From Thermaerobacter marianensis DSM 12885 (GTDB taxonomy: Bacteria > Bacillota > Sulfobacillia > Thermaerobacterales > Thermaerobacteraceae), in the NCBI RefSeq assembly GCF_000184705.1, contig NC_014831.1, positions 2,480,001 to 2,544,000 of the forward strand: a stretch of 64,000 nucleotides of DNA, given 5' to 3'. Positions 35,302-45,124 of the stretch are shown here, piece after piece. Positions within the stretch are counted from its first letter, which is position 1; every line of letters starts with the position of its first letter. Both the position numbers and the translations under genes were made by a program. The notes below the pieces were generated by a model, which had not been told where the DNA came from, did not search any database, and was given only the letters and a program-made list of their open reading frames with translations.

Positions 35302-36141
35302 ATGAACGAGGGTCTTCAGGGGCATCCGGCACCCCCGGGCGACGACCGCGGCGATCCGGACGGTCCCGGTGGCCCCGGCGGTGCCGGCGGGCGGGTCCAT
35401 CCGGCCGGCCGCGACGCCGGCGAGGGCGCGCCGGAATCCACCACCGGCCGGTGGGGCGCCATCGACCACACCGCCGACGTCGCCTTCTGGGTGGAGGCAC
35501 CGACGCTGCCCGGCCTCTTTCACACCGCCACGGTAGCCGTCCTGGGGATCCTGCTGGAACGGCCGCCGCAGGTGGCGCTCGCCCGCGCTGCTGCGCTGGC
35601 GCCGGCCCAGCCTGCCGGGACGGCGCCCGTGGGCCCTTCCCCCGTGGCGGCCGGTCCCCCTGCCACCCCTGCCGGCGCCGGGCACCGGCACCAGCCCGAG
35701 TCGCCGGCCGCCAGCTCTGCAGAGGAACACCCGGCCGTGCACCTCACCGCCCCGGACATCGAGACCCTGCTGGTGCGGTGGATCAACGAGCTCCTTTACT
35801 GGGTCCAGGATCGGCGACGGGTCCCCGTGGCGCTGGCGTGGGACCTGCGCCCGGCCCCAGCGGCAGCGGCGGCGGGCAGAGGAGCCGCGGCGGGCCAGCC
35901 CGAGCACGGCGGACCCGGCGGCGCCGGCCGTTCCCCCCGGCCCGAAGACCCGTGTCGAGAGCCGTCCCAGGATGCGGAGCGTCCCGGGAACTGGACCCTG
36001 GACGTGGCGGGGCGGTGGATCCCGCTGGACCCGGACGCCATGGGCTGGCAGGGGGAGATCAAGGCCGCCACCTATCATCAGCTGGAGGTCGTGCGGAGGC
36101 CCGGGGGCGACTGGAGGGCGCAGGTCGTCCTGGACGTCTGA
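35302..36141 (+). CDS. archease (RtcB activator), enlarged
   Basis: 279 aa. Archease speeds RtcB guanylylation and turnover. Conserved blocks: IDHTADVAFWVEAPTLPGLFHTA, DIETLLVRWINELLYW and EIKAATYHQLEV, carrying the metal-binding Asp and His. Usual length is about 140 aa; here a 50-residue N-terminal extension and two Ala/Pro/Gly-rich insertions (about residues 95-150 and 190-230) double it. Operon with rtcB. Confidence 0.9.
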   Translation: MNEGLQGHPAPPGDDRGDPDGPGGPGGAGGRVHPAGRDAGEGAPESTTGRWGAIDHTADVAFWVEAPTLPGLFHTATVAVLGILLERPPQVALARAAALAPAQPAGTAPVGPSPVAAGPPATPAGAGHRHQPESPAASSAEEHPAVHLTAPDIETLLVRWINELLYWVQDRRRVPVALAWDLRPAPAAAAAGRGAAAGQPEHGGPGGAGRSPRPEDPCREPSQDAERPGNWTLDVAGRWIPLDPDAMGWQGEIKAATYHQLEVVRRPGGDWRAQVVLDV

Positions 36142-36271
36142 GAGATGAACCAGGGGGCACGCACCGTCCATTCGGGGCCCTCAAGGCCACCGGCGGCCGA
36201 AGGCCACGGCGCCGGAAGGGCCGGCGCACCCGTCTCAGGAGGACCGGGGCAGGAGGACAGGGTCCCGCAAC

Positions 36272-36328
36272 GCCCGGTGGCGCGGCGCCCGGTGGCGCGG
36301 GGCGCATGGCCGCCCCGCGCCACCGGGC
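36272..36328. terminator. 18-bp hairpin with duplicated left arm between convergent genes
   Basis: GCCCGGTGGCGCGGGGCG (36287-36304) pairs perfectly with 36311-36328 around CATGGC. GCCCGGTGGCGCGG is also repeated at 36272-36285, giving a tandem 15-bp duplication. It lies between archease and phnE stops; no U tract. Confidence 0.55.
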
Positions 36329-36337
36329 TTCACCGGC

Positions 36338-38176
36338 CTAGACCAGCCGGCCGCGCAGCCGGGAGCTGACGGCGTCGACCACCAGGACCGTGGCCAGGAT
36401 CCCCAGCAGCACCATGCCCACGTTCTCCCAGTTGCGCAGCTGGACGTTGAAGATCAGCGAGGTCCCGATGCCGCCGGCGCCGATCACGCCTACCACCGTG
36501 GCGGCGCGAATGTTGATCTCGAAGCGGTACAGCGCGTAGGAGAGGAACTCGGGCAGCACCTGGGGCAGCACGCCGTGCCAGAACGTCATGAGCGGCGAGG
36601 CGCCCACGGCCTGCAGCGCCTCGATGGGGTCGCGATCCACAGCCTCGACCGCCTCGGCATACAGCTTGCCCACGGTGCCGATGGAGTGGAACCCCACCGC
36701 CAGCACGCCGGCGAAGGGCGACGGCCCCACGGCCGCCATGAAGATGATGGCCAGCACCAGCTCGGGGAAGGTGCGGATGGCGTCCAGCAGCCCCTTGCCC
36801 ACCACCGATGCGGCAGCCGCCACGTTGCGCGCGCCCAGGAACCCGAAGGGCACCGCCGCCACCGACGCGATCAGCGTGCCCAGGAAGGCGATCTGCAGGC
36901 TCTCCGCCACGCCCTCCCAGACCTTGCCCGCGTAATCCCAGTTGGGTGAGAACAGCCCGCGGAAGACCGGGCCGGGATCCCCCACCAGGCTGAACGACAC
37001 ACCCTGGAAGGCCCACGCGTAGAGGGCCGCCAGCACCACCAGGCCCAGCCCCCAGCGCCACCGGGCCCGCCGGGGCGGCTCGGGCCACCGGGACCGGGAA
37101 GAGCCGGCCGGCGGCCGCTCCGGCACACCCGCCGGCCCGGCCGCCTTCTCCGGCCGGGCCGCCGCGTCCCCTTCGGCCGGGCCCGCCGGTCCGCTCCCCG
37201 CCGACATCGCCGCCGGGGGCGCGTCGCCGCCGGCCCCGGCCACCGCGCCCCCGGGCGAGGGGACCACCCCCGGTTCCTCCGCCTTCAGGATCGGGTCGCC
37301 GGCCGCCACGGCGGGAGCCCCCTCCACCAGGCGCTGGCGCCAGCGGGTGCTGATCCAGTCGACCACCACCACCAGCACGAACAGCATGATGACGATGGCC
37401 ATCAGGCGGTCGTACCGGAAGAAGGTCAACTGGGTCATCATGGTCGCGCCGATGCCGCCGGCCCCCACCAGCCCGAGCACCGTGGAGGTGCGCAGGTTGA
37501 TCTCGAACATGAACAGGGTGTAGGCGATGAAGTGGGGCAGCACCTGGGGCGCCACGGCGTAGACGATGCGGGCGAGCCTTGAGGCGCCCACGGCGTCCAG
37601 GGCCTCCAGGGGCCCCCGGTCGATGGCCTCCACCGACTCGCTGACCAGCTTGGCCACGATCCCCGTCGAAAACAGGGTGAGGGCGAGGACGCCCGCCGTG
37701 GGGCCGATGCCCACGGCGGGGACCAGCAGGGCCGCCCAGACCAGGTCGGGGATCGACCGGATCAGGTTCATGACGGCCCGCGAGACCTGATACGCCCAGC
37801 CGCGGCCGGCCACGTTGCGGGCGGAGAGGAAGCTCAGCGGCACGGCCAGGAGGGCCCCCAGCGTCGTCCCCAGCAGGGCCAGGCGCAGGGTCTCCAGCAG
37901 CGGCTCCAGGGTTTCGGGCAGGTAGGACCAATCCGGCGGCCACATCCGCCGCAACATGCGGGCGACGGTGTCCAGCCCCTCCCATAAGCTCAGCAGGCTG
38001 ACCTCGGTCCCCTCCGAGCTCCAGAGGTACAGGACGACCAGCACCACCAGCCAGAACACGGTCTCCGCCCGCGTGCGCAGGGCGACGGGCGGGCGGCGCC
38101 GGCGGTTGGGATCGCCCCCTCGGGAACCCCCGGCCCTTGCGGTTCCCATGCTTCCGGCTTCCTGCGCAGCCGTCAC
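36338..38176 (-). CDS. phnE: phosphonate-type ABC permease, two PhnE domains fused
   Basis: 612 aa. Two tandem PhnE-like permease halves (about residues 40-285 and 350-612), each with six membrane segments and its own EAA-type loop: [17 protein letters not shown] and [18 protein letters not shown] Gly/Pro-rich linker of about 60 residues joins them. Normally PhnE works as a homodimer, so the fusion supplies both halves. Its start overlaps the phnC stop by 4 bp, so it is translationally coupled. Confidence 0.93.
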   Translation of the reverse strand: MTAAQEAGSMGTARAGGSRGGDPNRRRRPPVALRTRAETVFWLVVLVVLYLWSSEGTEVSLLSLWEGLDTVARMLRRMWPPDWSYLPETLEPLLETLRLALLGTTLGALLAVPLSFLSARNVAGRGWAYQVSRAVMNLIRSIPDLVWAALLVPAVGIGPTAGVLALTLFSTGIVAKLVSESVEAIDRGPLEALDAVGASRLARIVYAVAPQVLPHFIAYTLFMFEINLRTSTVLGLVGAGGIGATMMTQLTFFRYDRLMAIVIMLFVLVVVVDWISTRWRQRLVEGAPAVAAGDPILKAEEPGVVPSPGGAVAGAGGDAPPAAMSAGSGPAGPAEGDAAARPEKAAGPAGVPERPPAGSSRSRWPEPPRRARWRWGLGLVVLAALYAWAFQGVSFSLVGDPGPVFRGLFSPNWDYAGKVWEGVAESLQIAFLGTLIASVAAVPFGFLGARNVAAAASVVGKGLLDAIRTFPELVLAIIFMAAVGPSPFAGVLAVGFHSIGTVGKLYAEAVEAVDRDPIEALQAVGASPLMTFWHGVLPQVLPEFLSYALYRFEINIRAATVVGVIGAGGIGTSLIFNVQLRNWENVGMVLLGILATVLVVDAVSSRLRGRLV

Positions 38177-39024
38177 CGGGTGCCTCCCTCCCCCGGCGCG
38201 GCGGCAGGCGCCGCCGCAGCGCCCAGGGGCGCCCTCTCGGCGCCGCCGCGGAAGTCCTCGGCGCGGACGGGTCGGCCGTAGATCTCCTCAAAGGTCTTCT
38301 CGGTGACGCCCGACGCCGGGCCGTCGAAGACCACCTGGCCGTTGCGCATGCCGATGATGCGGTCCGCGTAGGTCAGGGCCAGGTCGATGAAGTGCAGGTT
38401 GACGATGGTCGTGATGCCGTCCTCCCGGTTGATCCGGCGCAGGTCGCTCATCACCACGTGGGACGTGGGCGGGTCCAGGCTGGCCACGGGCTCATCCGCC
38501 AGGATGATCTTGGGCCGCTGGCAGAGGGCCCGCGCGATGGCGACCCGCTGCTGCTGGCCGCCGGAGAGCTGATCGGCCCGCACCCACGCCTTGTCGGCGA
38601 TGCCCACCCGGTCCAGGCACTCCAGGGCGAATTCCACGTCCTCCCGCGGGAACCAACCCAGCAGCCCCCGCCAGGCCGGGGTATGGGCGAGGCGGCCGGC
38701 CAGCACGTTCTTGATCACCGAAGACCGCTTGACCAGGTTGAAGGTCTGGAAGACCATGCCGATCCGCGACCGCAGCCGGCGCAAGTCCGCCCCCTTCAAC
38801 TTGCGCACGTCCACGCCGTCCACCAGGATCTCGCCCTCGCTGGGCTCGATCAGGCGGTTGATGCACCGGAGCAGGGTGGACTTGCCGGCGCCGCTCAGGC
38901 CCACGATGACCACGAACTCGCCGGGGTTGATCTTCAGGGACACATCCCGCAGGGCCCGGACGCCGCCCGGGTAGACCTTGCTCACGTGCCGGAACTCGAT
39001 CAATGGCTTCACCTTACCGTCCAT
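38173..39024 (-). CDS. phnC: phosphonate-type ABC ATPase PhnC
   Basis: 283 aa. Walker [10 protein letters not shown], signature [16 protein letters not shown], Walker B IILADEP and switch His in VNLHFIDLA are intact. Start ATG 39024, preceded by AGGAA. The last 30 residues are Ala-rich. Powers import with PhnE and PhnD; substrate may be phosphonate, phosphite or phosphate, since no C-P lyase genes are seen. Confidence 0.94.
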   Translation of the reverse strand: MDGKVKPLIEFRHVSKVYPGGVRALRDVSLKINPGEFVVIVGLSGAGKSTLLRCINRLIEPSEGEILVDGVDVRKLKGADLRRLRSRIGMVFQTFNLVKRSSVIKNVLAGRLAHTPAWRGLLGWFPREDVEFALECLDRVGIADKAWVRADQLSGGQQQRVAIARALCQRPKIILADEPVASLDPPTSHVVMSDLRRINREDGITTIVNLHFIDLALTYADRIIGMRNGQVVFDGPASGVTEKTFEEIYGRPVRAEDFRGGAERAPLGAAAAPAAAPGEGGTR

Positions 39025-39269
39025 GGTTCCTGATTTCCTCGGCCGCCGCGGCCTCGCTGCGCCTGCACGGTCCGCGCGCCCTGGCCGCTCCCTTCGAGGA
39101 TGCCGCCGGCTCCCGGGATTCCGTCGGATCCCGGTGCACAGCCCACCGGCCGGAACGGATGGCGGGCAGGGGGACGGGGAGCGCACCACGCCCCCCGTCC
39201 TCGTCCCCGTACCTGTTGTCCATACCTATTGTCCATTGGGGGCCCGGGACCCGGCGTTCCGGGCGCGCC

Positions 39270-40190
39270 TCAGTCGGCCAGTTCCTCCAGATTGATGCCC
39301 ATGTCCTTGGCCACGCTGCGGATGATGTCGAAGTCGCTGTCCTGGGCGTCGGTCAGGCCCTCGATCTCATAGATGTCGAACAGGACCTGCTTGCCCTCTT
39401 CGGTCTCGGCGATCTTGACGAAGGCGTCGTGGATGCGCTTCTTGAGGTCGTCGCTGAGCCAGCTGACCACGGAGATGGTGTCGTTGGGAATGGGGTCGCT
39501 GTAGGCGATGACCTTCACCTTGTCCAGCACGTCGGGGTAGTCCTTCTGGACCAGGGTCCGCGCATCCTCGTAGCTGGCCCCGGCGTCGGTCTGCCGGTTG
39601 TACACGCTGAGCACGGCACCGTCGTGGCTGCCTGCCATGATCGGCTGGATGTCCTTCTCGGGATCGATGCCGTTACGCTTCAGCACGTGGGCGGCGAACA
39701 GGTAGCCGGAGGTGGACGCCGGGTCCACGAAGGCGAACTTCTTGCCCTTGAGCTGCTGCAGGTCGCTGATCCCGCTGTCGGCGTGGACGAAGATCTGCGC
39801 CCGGTAGCTGTCGCTGCCGTGGCGCACGCTCTTGAACATGACCTCCACCGGGTCGCCGCGATCCTTGGCAATCACGTAGGCAAACGGATTCAGGAAGCCG
39901 ATGTGGACCTGCTCGTTGGCCATGGCCTCGACGAGGCCGATGAAGTTGGTGGAGACGAAGACCTCCACGGGGATGCCCAGCTCCTGGGAGAGCATGTCCC
40001 CGAGCGGCTTGGCCGTCTCCTGCAGGGTGGTGGCGTTCTGGGACGGGACGAACCCCATCACCAGCTTGTCAGGGTCTTGCCGGGCGGTCGCCCCGCCCTC
40101 GGGCTGGTTGCCTCCGCCGCACGCGGACAGCAGGAACGCCGCCGCCAGCACGACGGCCATCACCATCGCCCCGCGCCTGCGCATGTGCAC
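39270..40190 (-). CDS. phnD: phosphonate/phosphate-type binding lipoprotein PhnD
   Basis: 306 aa. Lipoprotein signal with LSACGGG lipobox (Cys near residue 24). The binding-protein core reads LVMGFVPSQNATTLQETAKPL, NEQVHIGFLNPFAYVIA and LKGKKFAFVDPASTSGYLFA, as in PhnD and related phosphite binders. GTG 40190 has GAAGGAGG ten bases upstream. A 245-bp gap separates it from phnC, where a processing or attenuation site could reside, but I see none. Confidence 0.93.
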   Translation of the reverse strand: MHMRRRGAMVMAVVLAAAFLLSACGGGNQPEGGATARQDPDKLVMGFVPSQNATTLQETAKPLGDMLSQELGIPVEVFVSTNFIGLVEAMANEQVHIGFLNPFAYVIAKDRGDPVEVMFKSVRHGSDSYRAQIFVHADSGISDLQQLKGKKFAFVDPASTSGYLFAAHVLKRNGIDPEKDIQPIMAGSHDGAVLSVYNRQTDAGASYEDARTLVQKDYPDVLDKVKVIAYSDPIPNDTISVVSWLSDDLKKRIHDAFVKIAETEEGKQVLFDIYEIEGLTDAQDSDFDIIRSVAKDMGINLEELAD

Positions 40191-40585
40191 TGCCGACGAG
40201 CCTCCTTCGGGCAGAACTTGGGATCGGGCCGGGCCTGGCCCAAACCCAGAAGATGATTAGGGATATCCGGTCCACTTCCTGCCGGCCAGGCCGAACTCTT
40301 GGCTGCCTTCGCCTCCCCATGATTCCCCAAACCGCCGCTGGCAACGAATCCGGCTCGGAGCATCGGTGGGTGGTCACACCGCGGTGGCATGACCCAACCC
40401 AAGGACGCGTGCCGCGGGACGTACCCGGCGAGGCGAGGGCCTGGCGCCTGAAGGCACACGGGCCTCCCCTGACGCACGACACCGGGGCTTCCGCCCCGGT
40501 GTCGGTGCTCAACCGGTTCCCGCTCCCGCGCCATCATGCGCCGCAAGGCCTGCGATCCTTACCCCAGCGAGCCAATCCGCTCGCC
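40191..40585. other. intergenic region with hairpin, no gene
   Basis: About 395 bp between the MCP stop and phnD start. Apart from the hairpin at 40477-40504 and the phnD leader I see no gene. The ATGATTAGGGATATCC stretch near 40251-40266 is the AT-richest part and a plausible phnD promoter area, without clear boxes. Confidence 0.4.
40477..40504 (-). terminator. perfect 12-bp hairpin after the MCP gene
   Basis: CGACACCGGGGC (40477-40488) and GCCCCGGTGTCG (40493-40504) pair without mismatch around TTCC, about 80 bp beyond the MCP stop. No U tract. Confidence 0.55.
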
Positions 40586-42499
40586 TCAAGCCGCTTCTTC
40601 TGCCGATGCCTCGTCGTACGCCGCTTCCTCGGCTGCCGTCCCGTCGACGCGGAATCGCGCCATGTGTTCTTCGAGGATCTCCATCGAACGGTTCAGCCGA
40701 TCGGCCAGTTCGGCAATCTGAGCGGCAGCGGCCTTGAGGCGATCCACGCTGGCCGACACTTGCTCTGCCGCCGCCGCATTTTCCTGGGTCACGGCGGCAA
40801 CCCGATCGACGGACTTTTGCACCTGCGAGGCGCTCGCCGCCATCTCCTCCGCCGCCGCCGCGTTCTCTTCCGCCACGGCCGCAACGGTGTCAAACGTACG
40901 AACCAGCTGGGCTGTGCTGTCGTGCAACTCCTTGATGGACTCTGCAATCCCTTCAAGGTCGCCGCGGACGCCTTCCGCCGCATGCAGAATGTCTTGCAGC
41001 GCCGATTGCGTTTCACCGGCCAGGGCGGCGCTCTGTTCGACCTCCGTCATCACGGCGCCGGTCGAGCGCACGGCTTCCGCGGTGGCACCCTGGATCTGCT
41101 CGATCAAGCCGGCGATCTCGCGGGAGGAGTGAGCGGAACGCTCGGCGAGCTTGCGGACCTCGTCCGCCACCACGGCAAACCCGCGGCCGAACTCGCCGGC
41201 CCGGGCCGCTTCAATGGCGGCATTCAGGGCCAGCAAGTTGGTCTGCTCGGCAATTTCAGAGATCACCTCGGTGATCTGGCCGATTTTCTCCGAGAGCTGG
41301 CTCAGGGTTCCGATCCGTTCTGCCGTGCTTGATGCCGCTTCCCGAATGCGGCGGGCTCCGTCCAGCGTCTGCTGGATGACATTCGCTCCCCGAACCGCCG
41401 TCGCCGCCGCTTCTTCCGCACGCTGGGCCGTGCGCTGGGCGTTGGAAGTGGCGGTTTGGACCAGTTGGGCCACGCGGTCAAGAATCTTCTGGGTCGTCTG
41501 CAGCTCGCTCGCCGTCTGCTGGGCGCCTGCCGAGATCTGCGAGATGGCTTCGCTCAGCTGGTTCACCGCCTGGCGCACTTCATCCGACGCCTGCGCCTGT
41601 TCGGTCGCCCCGGCGGCCACCTGCCCGACCGCTGTGGCGGCTTCGGAAGCGCCCGTCGCCGTTTCCTGGGATGTCTGCAAGAGCTGGTCCGCGACGACCC
41701 GAACGGATTCCACCGACGCGGCCATGGTGCCGACCGTCTGCTTAAAGCCCGCCAGCATGTGATTCAGGGCGGACACGGTGTCTCCCACTTCGTCGCGATT
41801 GCGTACCCGCAACGCTTGAACCGTCAGGTCGCCCTCCGCCAGGCGCTGCGCTAACATCGCCATGCCGCGCAGCGGCCGCACGGTGGCCCGCCACATGAGG
41901 AACACAGCCAAAGTGCTGATCACCAATCCGGCCACGGCGGCGCTGACCATCGCCACCCATGCCCGGCGCTGGATGGCGGCCTGCTCGTTCACCCTCAGTT
42001 TGATCCGCTTATCCCCCAGCTCAACCAGCTGGCGAATGGTATGACGCAGGCGGGCGGCCGGTGCTTCCAGCCTGCCACGGGCACGGCGAGCATCAGGCAA
42101 CGCGTACGACGGCTTCGCCAGGATCGACGTCACGATCGAAGTGTACTCGTCTTTGGCAGCCACGATCTCATTGGCCATCCGCCGCTCGTCTTCCGTTGCC
42201 GCAAGCTCGCCAATGCGACCGACAATACGTTCCAGTTCGGAGGAATACTCTGTGCCTTGGTCTCGATAGATCCGCCTTCCGGTGAGAAGGAAGTCGCTTA
42301 CCGCGCTGACCTGGCGTTGCGCCATCATCTCGGCCTGATGAGCCACACTTTGGATCGCTCGGATGCGCTCGACCTCCTGGCTCACCGCCATCAGCTGAAG
42401 CATCGTGGAGAGCCCCATGTATGTGATCAAAGCAGCCAGTCCCATGACGAGCGCAAACGAAATCGTCAGCTTGAACGCCATTCCGTATCGCCGCTTCAT
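40586..42499 (-). CDS. methyl-accepting chemotaxis protein
   Basis: 637 aa. First membrane segment residues 9-31, helical sensor region to about 185, second segment near 187-210, HAMP domain ([20 protein letters not shown]) and a long signalling coiled coil with the hub [17 protein letters not shown]. The sensor has a short four-helix appearance. GAGAGGGG precedes ATG 42499. Base composition is clearly less GC-rich than neighbours. A sigma-D-like promoter lies 186-212 bp upstream. It would signal through the CheA/CheW encoded at 49-52 kb. Confidence 0.95.
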   Translation of the reverse strand: MKRRYGMAFKLTISFALVMGLAALITYMGLSTMLQLMAVSQEVERIRAIQSVAHQAEMMAQRQVSAVSDFLLTGRRIYRDQGTEYSSELERIVGRIGELAATEDERRMANEIVAAKDEYTSIVTSILAKPSYALPDARRARGRLEAPAARLRHTIRQLVELGDKRIKLRVNEQAAIQRRAWVAMVSAAVAGLVISTLAVFLMWRATVRPLRGMAMLAQRLAEGDLTVQALRVRNRDEVGDTVSALNHMLAGFKQTVGTMAASVESVRVVADQLLQTSQETATGASEAATAVGQVAAGATEQAQASDEVRQAVNQLSEAISQISAGAQQTASELQTTQKILDRVAQLVQTATSNAQRTAQRAEEAAATAVRGANVIQQTLDGARRIREAASSTAERIGTLSQLSEKIGQITEVISEIAEQTNLLALNAAIEAARAGEFGRGFAVVADEVRKLAERSAHSSREIAGLIEQIQGATAEAVRSTGAVMTEVEQSAALAGETQSALQDILHAAEGVRGDLEGIAESIKELHDSTAQLVRTFDTVAAVAEENAAAAEEMAASASQVQKSVDRVAAVTQENAAAAEQVSASVDRLKAAAAQIAELADRLNRSMEILEEHMARFRVDGTAAEEAAYDEASAEEAA

Positions 42500-42936
42500 C
42501 GTTCAGTCCCCTCTCCCATCCTGAGCTGCTTCCCCAGCCGTGTTGCGTGGTAGCGTAACGTCGAGCGCGGCCCCGATTTCTTGTGGTGCGAAGGAAGTGC
42601 GGCTCCGACGGAATGCGAGATGCTTCACACGCCTCCCGACCACCTTCCAGACATCGACAGTCTTCCGTAGCTTCTCATTGGGGGTTATCGGCCGGCCAGG
42701 TGCACTGGTTAAGCATGGTTCGCGGTCGGCGAACGCCGGGAAGCGGCCGCGGTGATGGTCAAGCGGTGTCCCGGGGGAGGAACAGGCGCGGAAGGGAGCA
42801 AAAACACAGAGCCGGGCGCCCTGATGGGCTCCACCCGGCTCCGTAGCTTATGTCGCTCTCCTATTAGGCTTGGCTTCGCTGGGTTCCGTCGGCCCACGGC
42901 GCGGGCTCCGGACCCTCCAGCGGCCTGGCTTTTCTG
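42500..42936. other. lower-GC intergenic stretch between MCP gene and tRNA-Val
   Basis: About 435 bp, less GC-rich than the rest. It contains the MCP promoter and leader; no gene, known RNA or attachment-site repeat was recognised. Confidence 0.4.
42685..42711 (-). promoter_or_regulatory. sigma-D (sigma-28)-type promoter for the MCP gene
   Basis: On the minus strand: TAAC, exactly 15 bases, GCCGATAA. This is nearly the flagellar/chemotaxis consensus TAAA-N15-GCCGATAA and faces the MCP gene, giving a leader of about 180 nt. Confidence 0.75.
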
Positions 42937-43009
42937 TGGGCGCGGGAGGACTCGAACCTCCGACCTCTTGAATGTGAATCAAGCGCTCTAACCGCTGAGC
43001 TACGCGCCC
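42937..43009 (-). tRNA. tRNA-Val (anticodon CAC)
   Basis: Minus-strand cloverleaf: acceptor GGGCGCG/CGCGCCC plus discriminator A, D arm GCTCAGCGGTTAGAGC, anticodon stem CTTGA/TCAAG with loop TTCACAT (anticodon CAC), T arm GGAGGTTCGAGTCCTCC. 73 nt without CCA. Confidence 0.96.
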
Positions 43010-43137
43010 GCGCCGCGCCGAACGCGGCGTCACAGCGTCATTATAGTCGCCGCGGGGACGGTCGTCAAACGGCTCGCGCGGATCCCGCCACACCGGGGCC
43101 GCGCCACCGGTACACCGCACTCGGACCTCGCATTGCC

Positions 43138-44676
43138 CTAGGTTTCCGGCAGCACCTTGCCCGGATTGAGGATCCCCAGCGGATCCAGCAGCGCCTTCAG
43201 GGCCGCCATGACGGCGACCGCGGGGCCGTGTTGGTCCCGCAAATAGTCCCGCTTGCCCAGCCCGACCCCGTGCTCACCCGTACAGGTACCACCGCGCGCC
43301 AGGGCGTCGCGCACGATGGCCGCGCTCGCCTGCCGGGCCCGGCGGAGCTCGTCGGGGTCCGAGGGATCGATGGCGAACAGCACGTGGAAGTTGCCGTCGC
43401 CGGCGTGGGCCACGATGCCGGCGGCGAAGCCCAGAGCGTCAACGGTCGCCCGGGCGTGGCGGATGGCCGCCGGCAGCTGGGACAGGGGCACGCACACGTC
43501 GGTGCTTAGCTTCTTGCGGCCCGGTGCCACCGCGGTCACGGCCAGGCCGGCGTGATGGCGCGCGTCCCAGAGCCGGTCCCGGCCTGCCGGATCCCGCTCC
43601 ATGACGAAGCCCGTGCCGCCATAAGCCTCGCACGCCTGGCGGCCGCGCGCCGCATCGGCCTCGACGGCGGCCGGCATGCCGGACCACTCGAGGAACAGCG
43701 TGGGCCGCTCGGGATAGGCGGTCCCCCGGTAGGCGTTGACCGCGGCCAGGGTGCGCTCGTCGAGAAGCTCGATGCGGGTCGCGGAGGGACAGCGCCGGGC
43801 CACCTCCACCGCCGCCCGCGCCGCCGCCTCCAGCACAGGGAAGACCACCCGGGCTGCCACCACCGCCTCGGGCAGGGGATAGACGCGGACCTCCAGGGTC
43901 GTGATCACGCCCAGGGTTCCCTCAGACCCGACGAACAGCGGCGTGAGGTCCCAGCCGGGCAGTGCCGCATTGGGCCCGGCAACGGCTTCCCCTGCGCCGC
44001 GGGTCCCATCCGCACCGGTCGCGATGTCGCCCGTCACTCCCGTTGCCGCATCCCGGCCGGTCCCGGTGCAGGCCGTGCCACCCAGCGCCGCCGCCGTGCC
44101 GGTCCCGCGCGCCAGCGTGCCCGTACGCACCACACGCCCGCCGGCCAGCACCACCTCCAGCCCCAGCACCTGGTGCTTCATCGCCCCGTACCGCAGGGCA
44201 TTGGTACCGCTGGCATTGGTGGCCGCCATGCCCCCCAGGGTCGCGTCGGCGCCGGGGTCCACCGGGAAGAACAGGCCCTCCCGCGCCAGGTACGCGTTGA
44301 ACCGCGATCGGGTCAGCCCCGGCTGCACCCGTGCCACCCGCCCCACCGGATCCAGCGCCAGGACCGCGTCCATGCGCGTCAGATCGAGGCTGATGCCGCC
44401 ATGGACCGGGATCACGTGGCCCTCCAGGCTGCTGCCGGCACCGAAGGGCACGACGGGTACCCGCTCTTGGGCCGCCAGGCGCAGCACCGCTCGGACCTCG
44501 GACGTGCTCTCGGGATACACCACCACGTCGGGATCGTGCGGCGGGTGGACGGTCAGGTCGCGGCCGTGCTGCTGCCGGTCCGAGAGGCCGGTCCGCACCC
44601 GCCCGCGGTCGCCGAGGACCTCCACCAGGCGCCGGGCCAGCCGCCCCGGGTCGCCGGCCCACGGTCCTCCCGCCAT
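43138..44676 (-). CDS. FAD-linked oxidase, glycolate oxidase/D-lactate dehydrogenase type (GlcD)
   Basis: 512 aa. FAD_binding_4 domain with VVVYPESTSEVRAVLRLA, VVPFGAGSSLEGHVIP and GLFFPVDPGADATLGGMAATNASGT split by domain motifs, then a C-terminal oxidase domain with the FAD/metal motif GDGNFHVLF and GTCTGEHGVGLGKRDYL. It oxidises a 2-hydroxy acid; which one is unknown. A Gly/Thr/Ala-rich insertion of about 60 residues follows GGRVVRTGTLARG. ATG 44676 has GGGAGGGGAA upstream. It is divergent from the chemotaxis operon. Confidence 0.9.
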   Translation of the reverse strand: MAGGPWAGDPGRLARRLVEVLGDRGRVRTGLSDRQQHGRDLTVHPPHDPDVVVYPESTSEVRAVLRLAAQERVPVVPFGAGSSLEGHVIPVHGGISLDLTRMDAVLALDPVGRVARVQPGLTRSRFNAYLAREGLFFPVDPGADATLGGMAATNASGTNALRYGAMKHQVLGLEVVLAGGRVVRTGTLARGTGTAAALGGTACTGTGRDAATGVTGDIATGADGTRGAGEAVAGPNAALPGWDLTPLFVGSEGTLGVITTLEVRVYPLPEAVVAARVVFPVLEAAARAAVEVARRCPSATRIELLDERTLAAVNAYRGTAYPERPTLFLEWSGMPAAVEADAARGRQACEAYGGTGFVMERDPAGRDRLWDARHHAGLAVTAVAPGRKKLSTDVCVPLSQLPAAIRHARATVDALGFAAGIVAHAGDGNFHVLFAIDPSDPDELRRARQASAAIVRDALARGGTCTGEHGVGLGKRDYLRDQHGPAVAVMAALKALLDPLGILNPGKVLPET

Positions 44677-44866
44677 CCGTTCTTCCCCTCCCTGCCGGAG
44701 ACCTTGCGGAACCTGCGGCGAAGGCGGCGGCCGCCTTCCGTCGGGACCGGCGGAGCCGTCACAGCCCGGGCTGCGGGCCCGCCCCGCCCGGTCCCACGCC
44801 CCCGGGTCGGGCTCATACGGCACCATGCCCGTTCCCTCCCACCCCGCCCACGGCGCCCCAGCCGGC

Positions 44867-44894
44867 TAAATCCGCCCCCGGTCCCATCCGATAA
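44867..44894 (+). promoter_or_regulatory. sigma-D-type promoter for the chemotaxis operon
   Basis: TAAA (44867-44870), 16 bases, TCCGATAA (44887-44894), close to TAAA-N15-GCCGATAA. It precedes the first gene of the che operon by about 230 bp. Confidence 0.6.
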
Positions 44895-45124
44895 GGAGGA
44901 CACAAGCCCTACGAGGGTTCCACGATTTTCCGGGCGTGGCGTCGCCGGATCGCCGCGGATCGCGACCGGTGCCCCGATTCGACACCGCACGCCCTGCGGT
45001 GTGGCGCAAAGGACGCTGGACCGGCCGCGGGCGGCCGGCGGGGCTTGGCCGCGGCTCCGCGGACCGCCCTCTGCCGGCGGGTGGTGATCCGGCGAATCCG
45101 CCCACGCCCCCAGGAGGAACCGGA

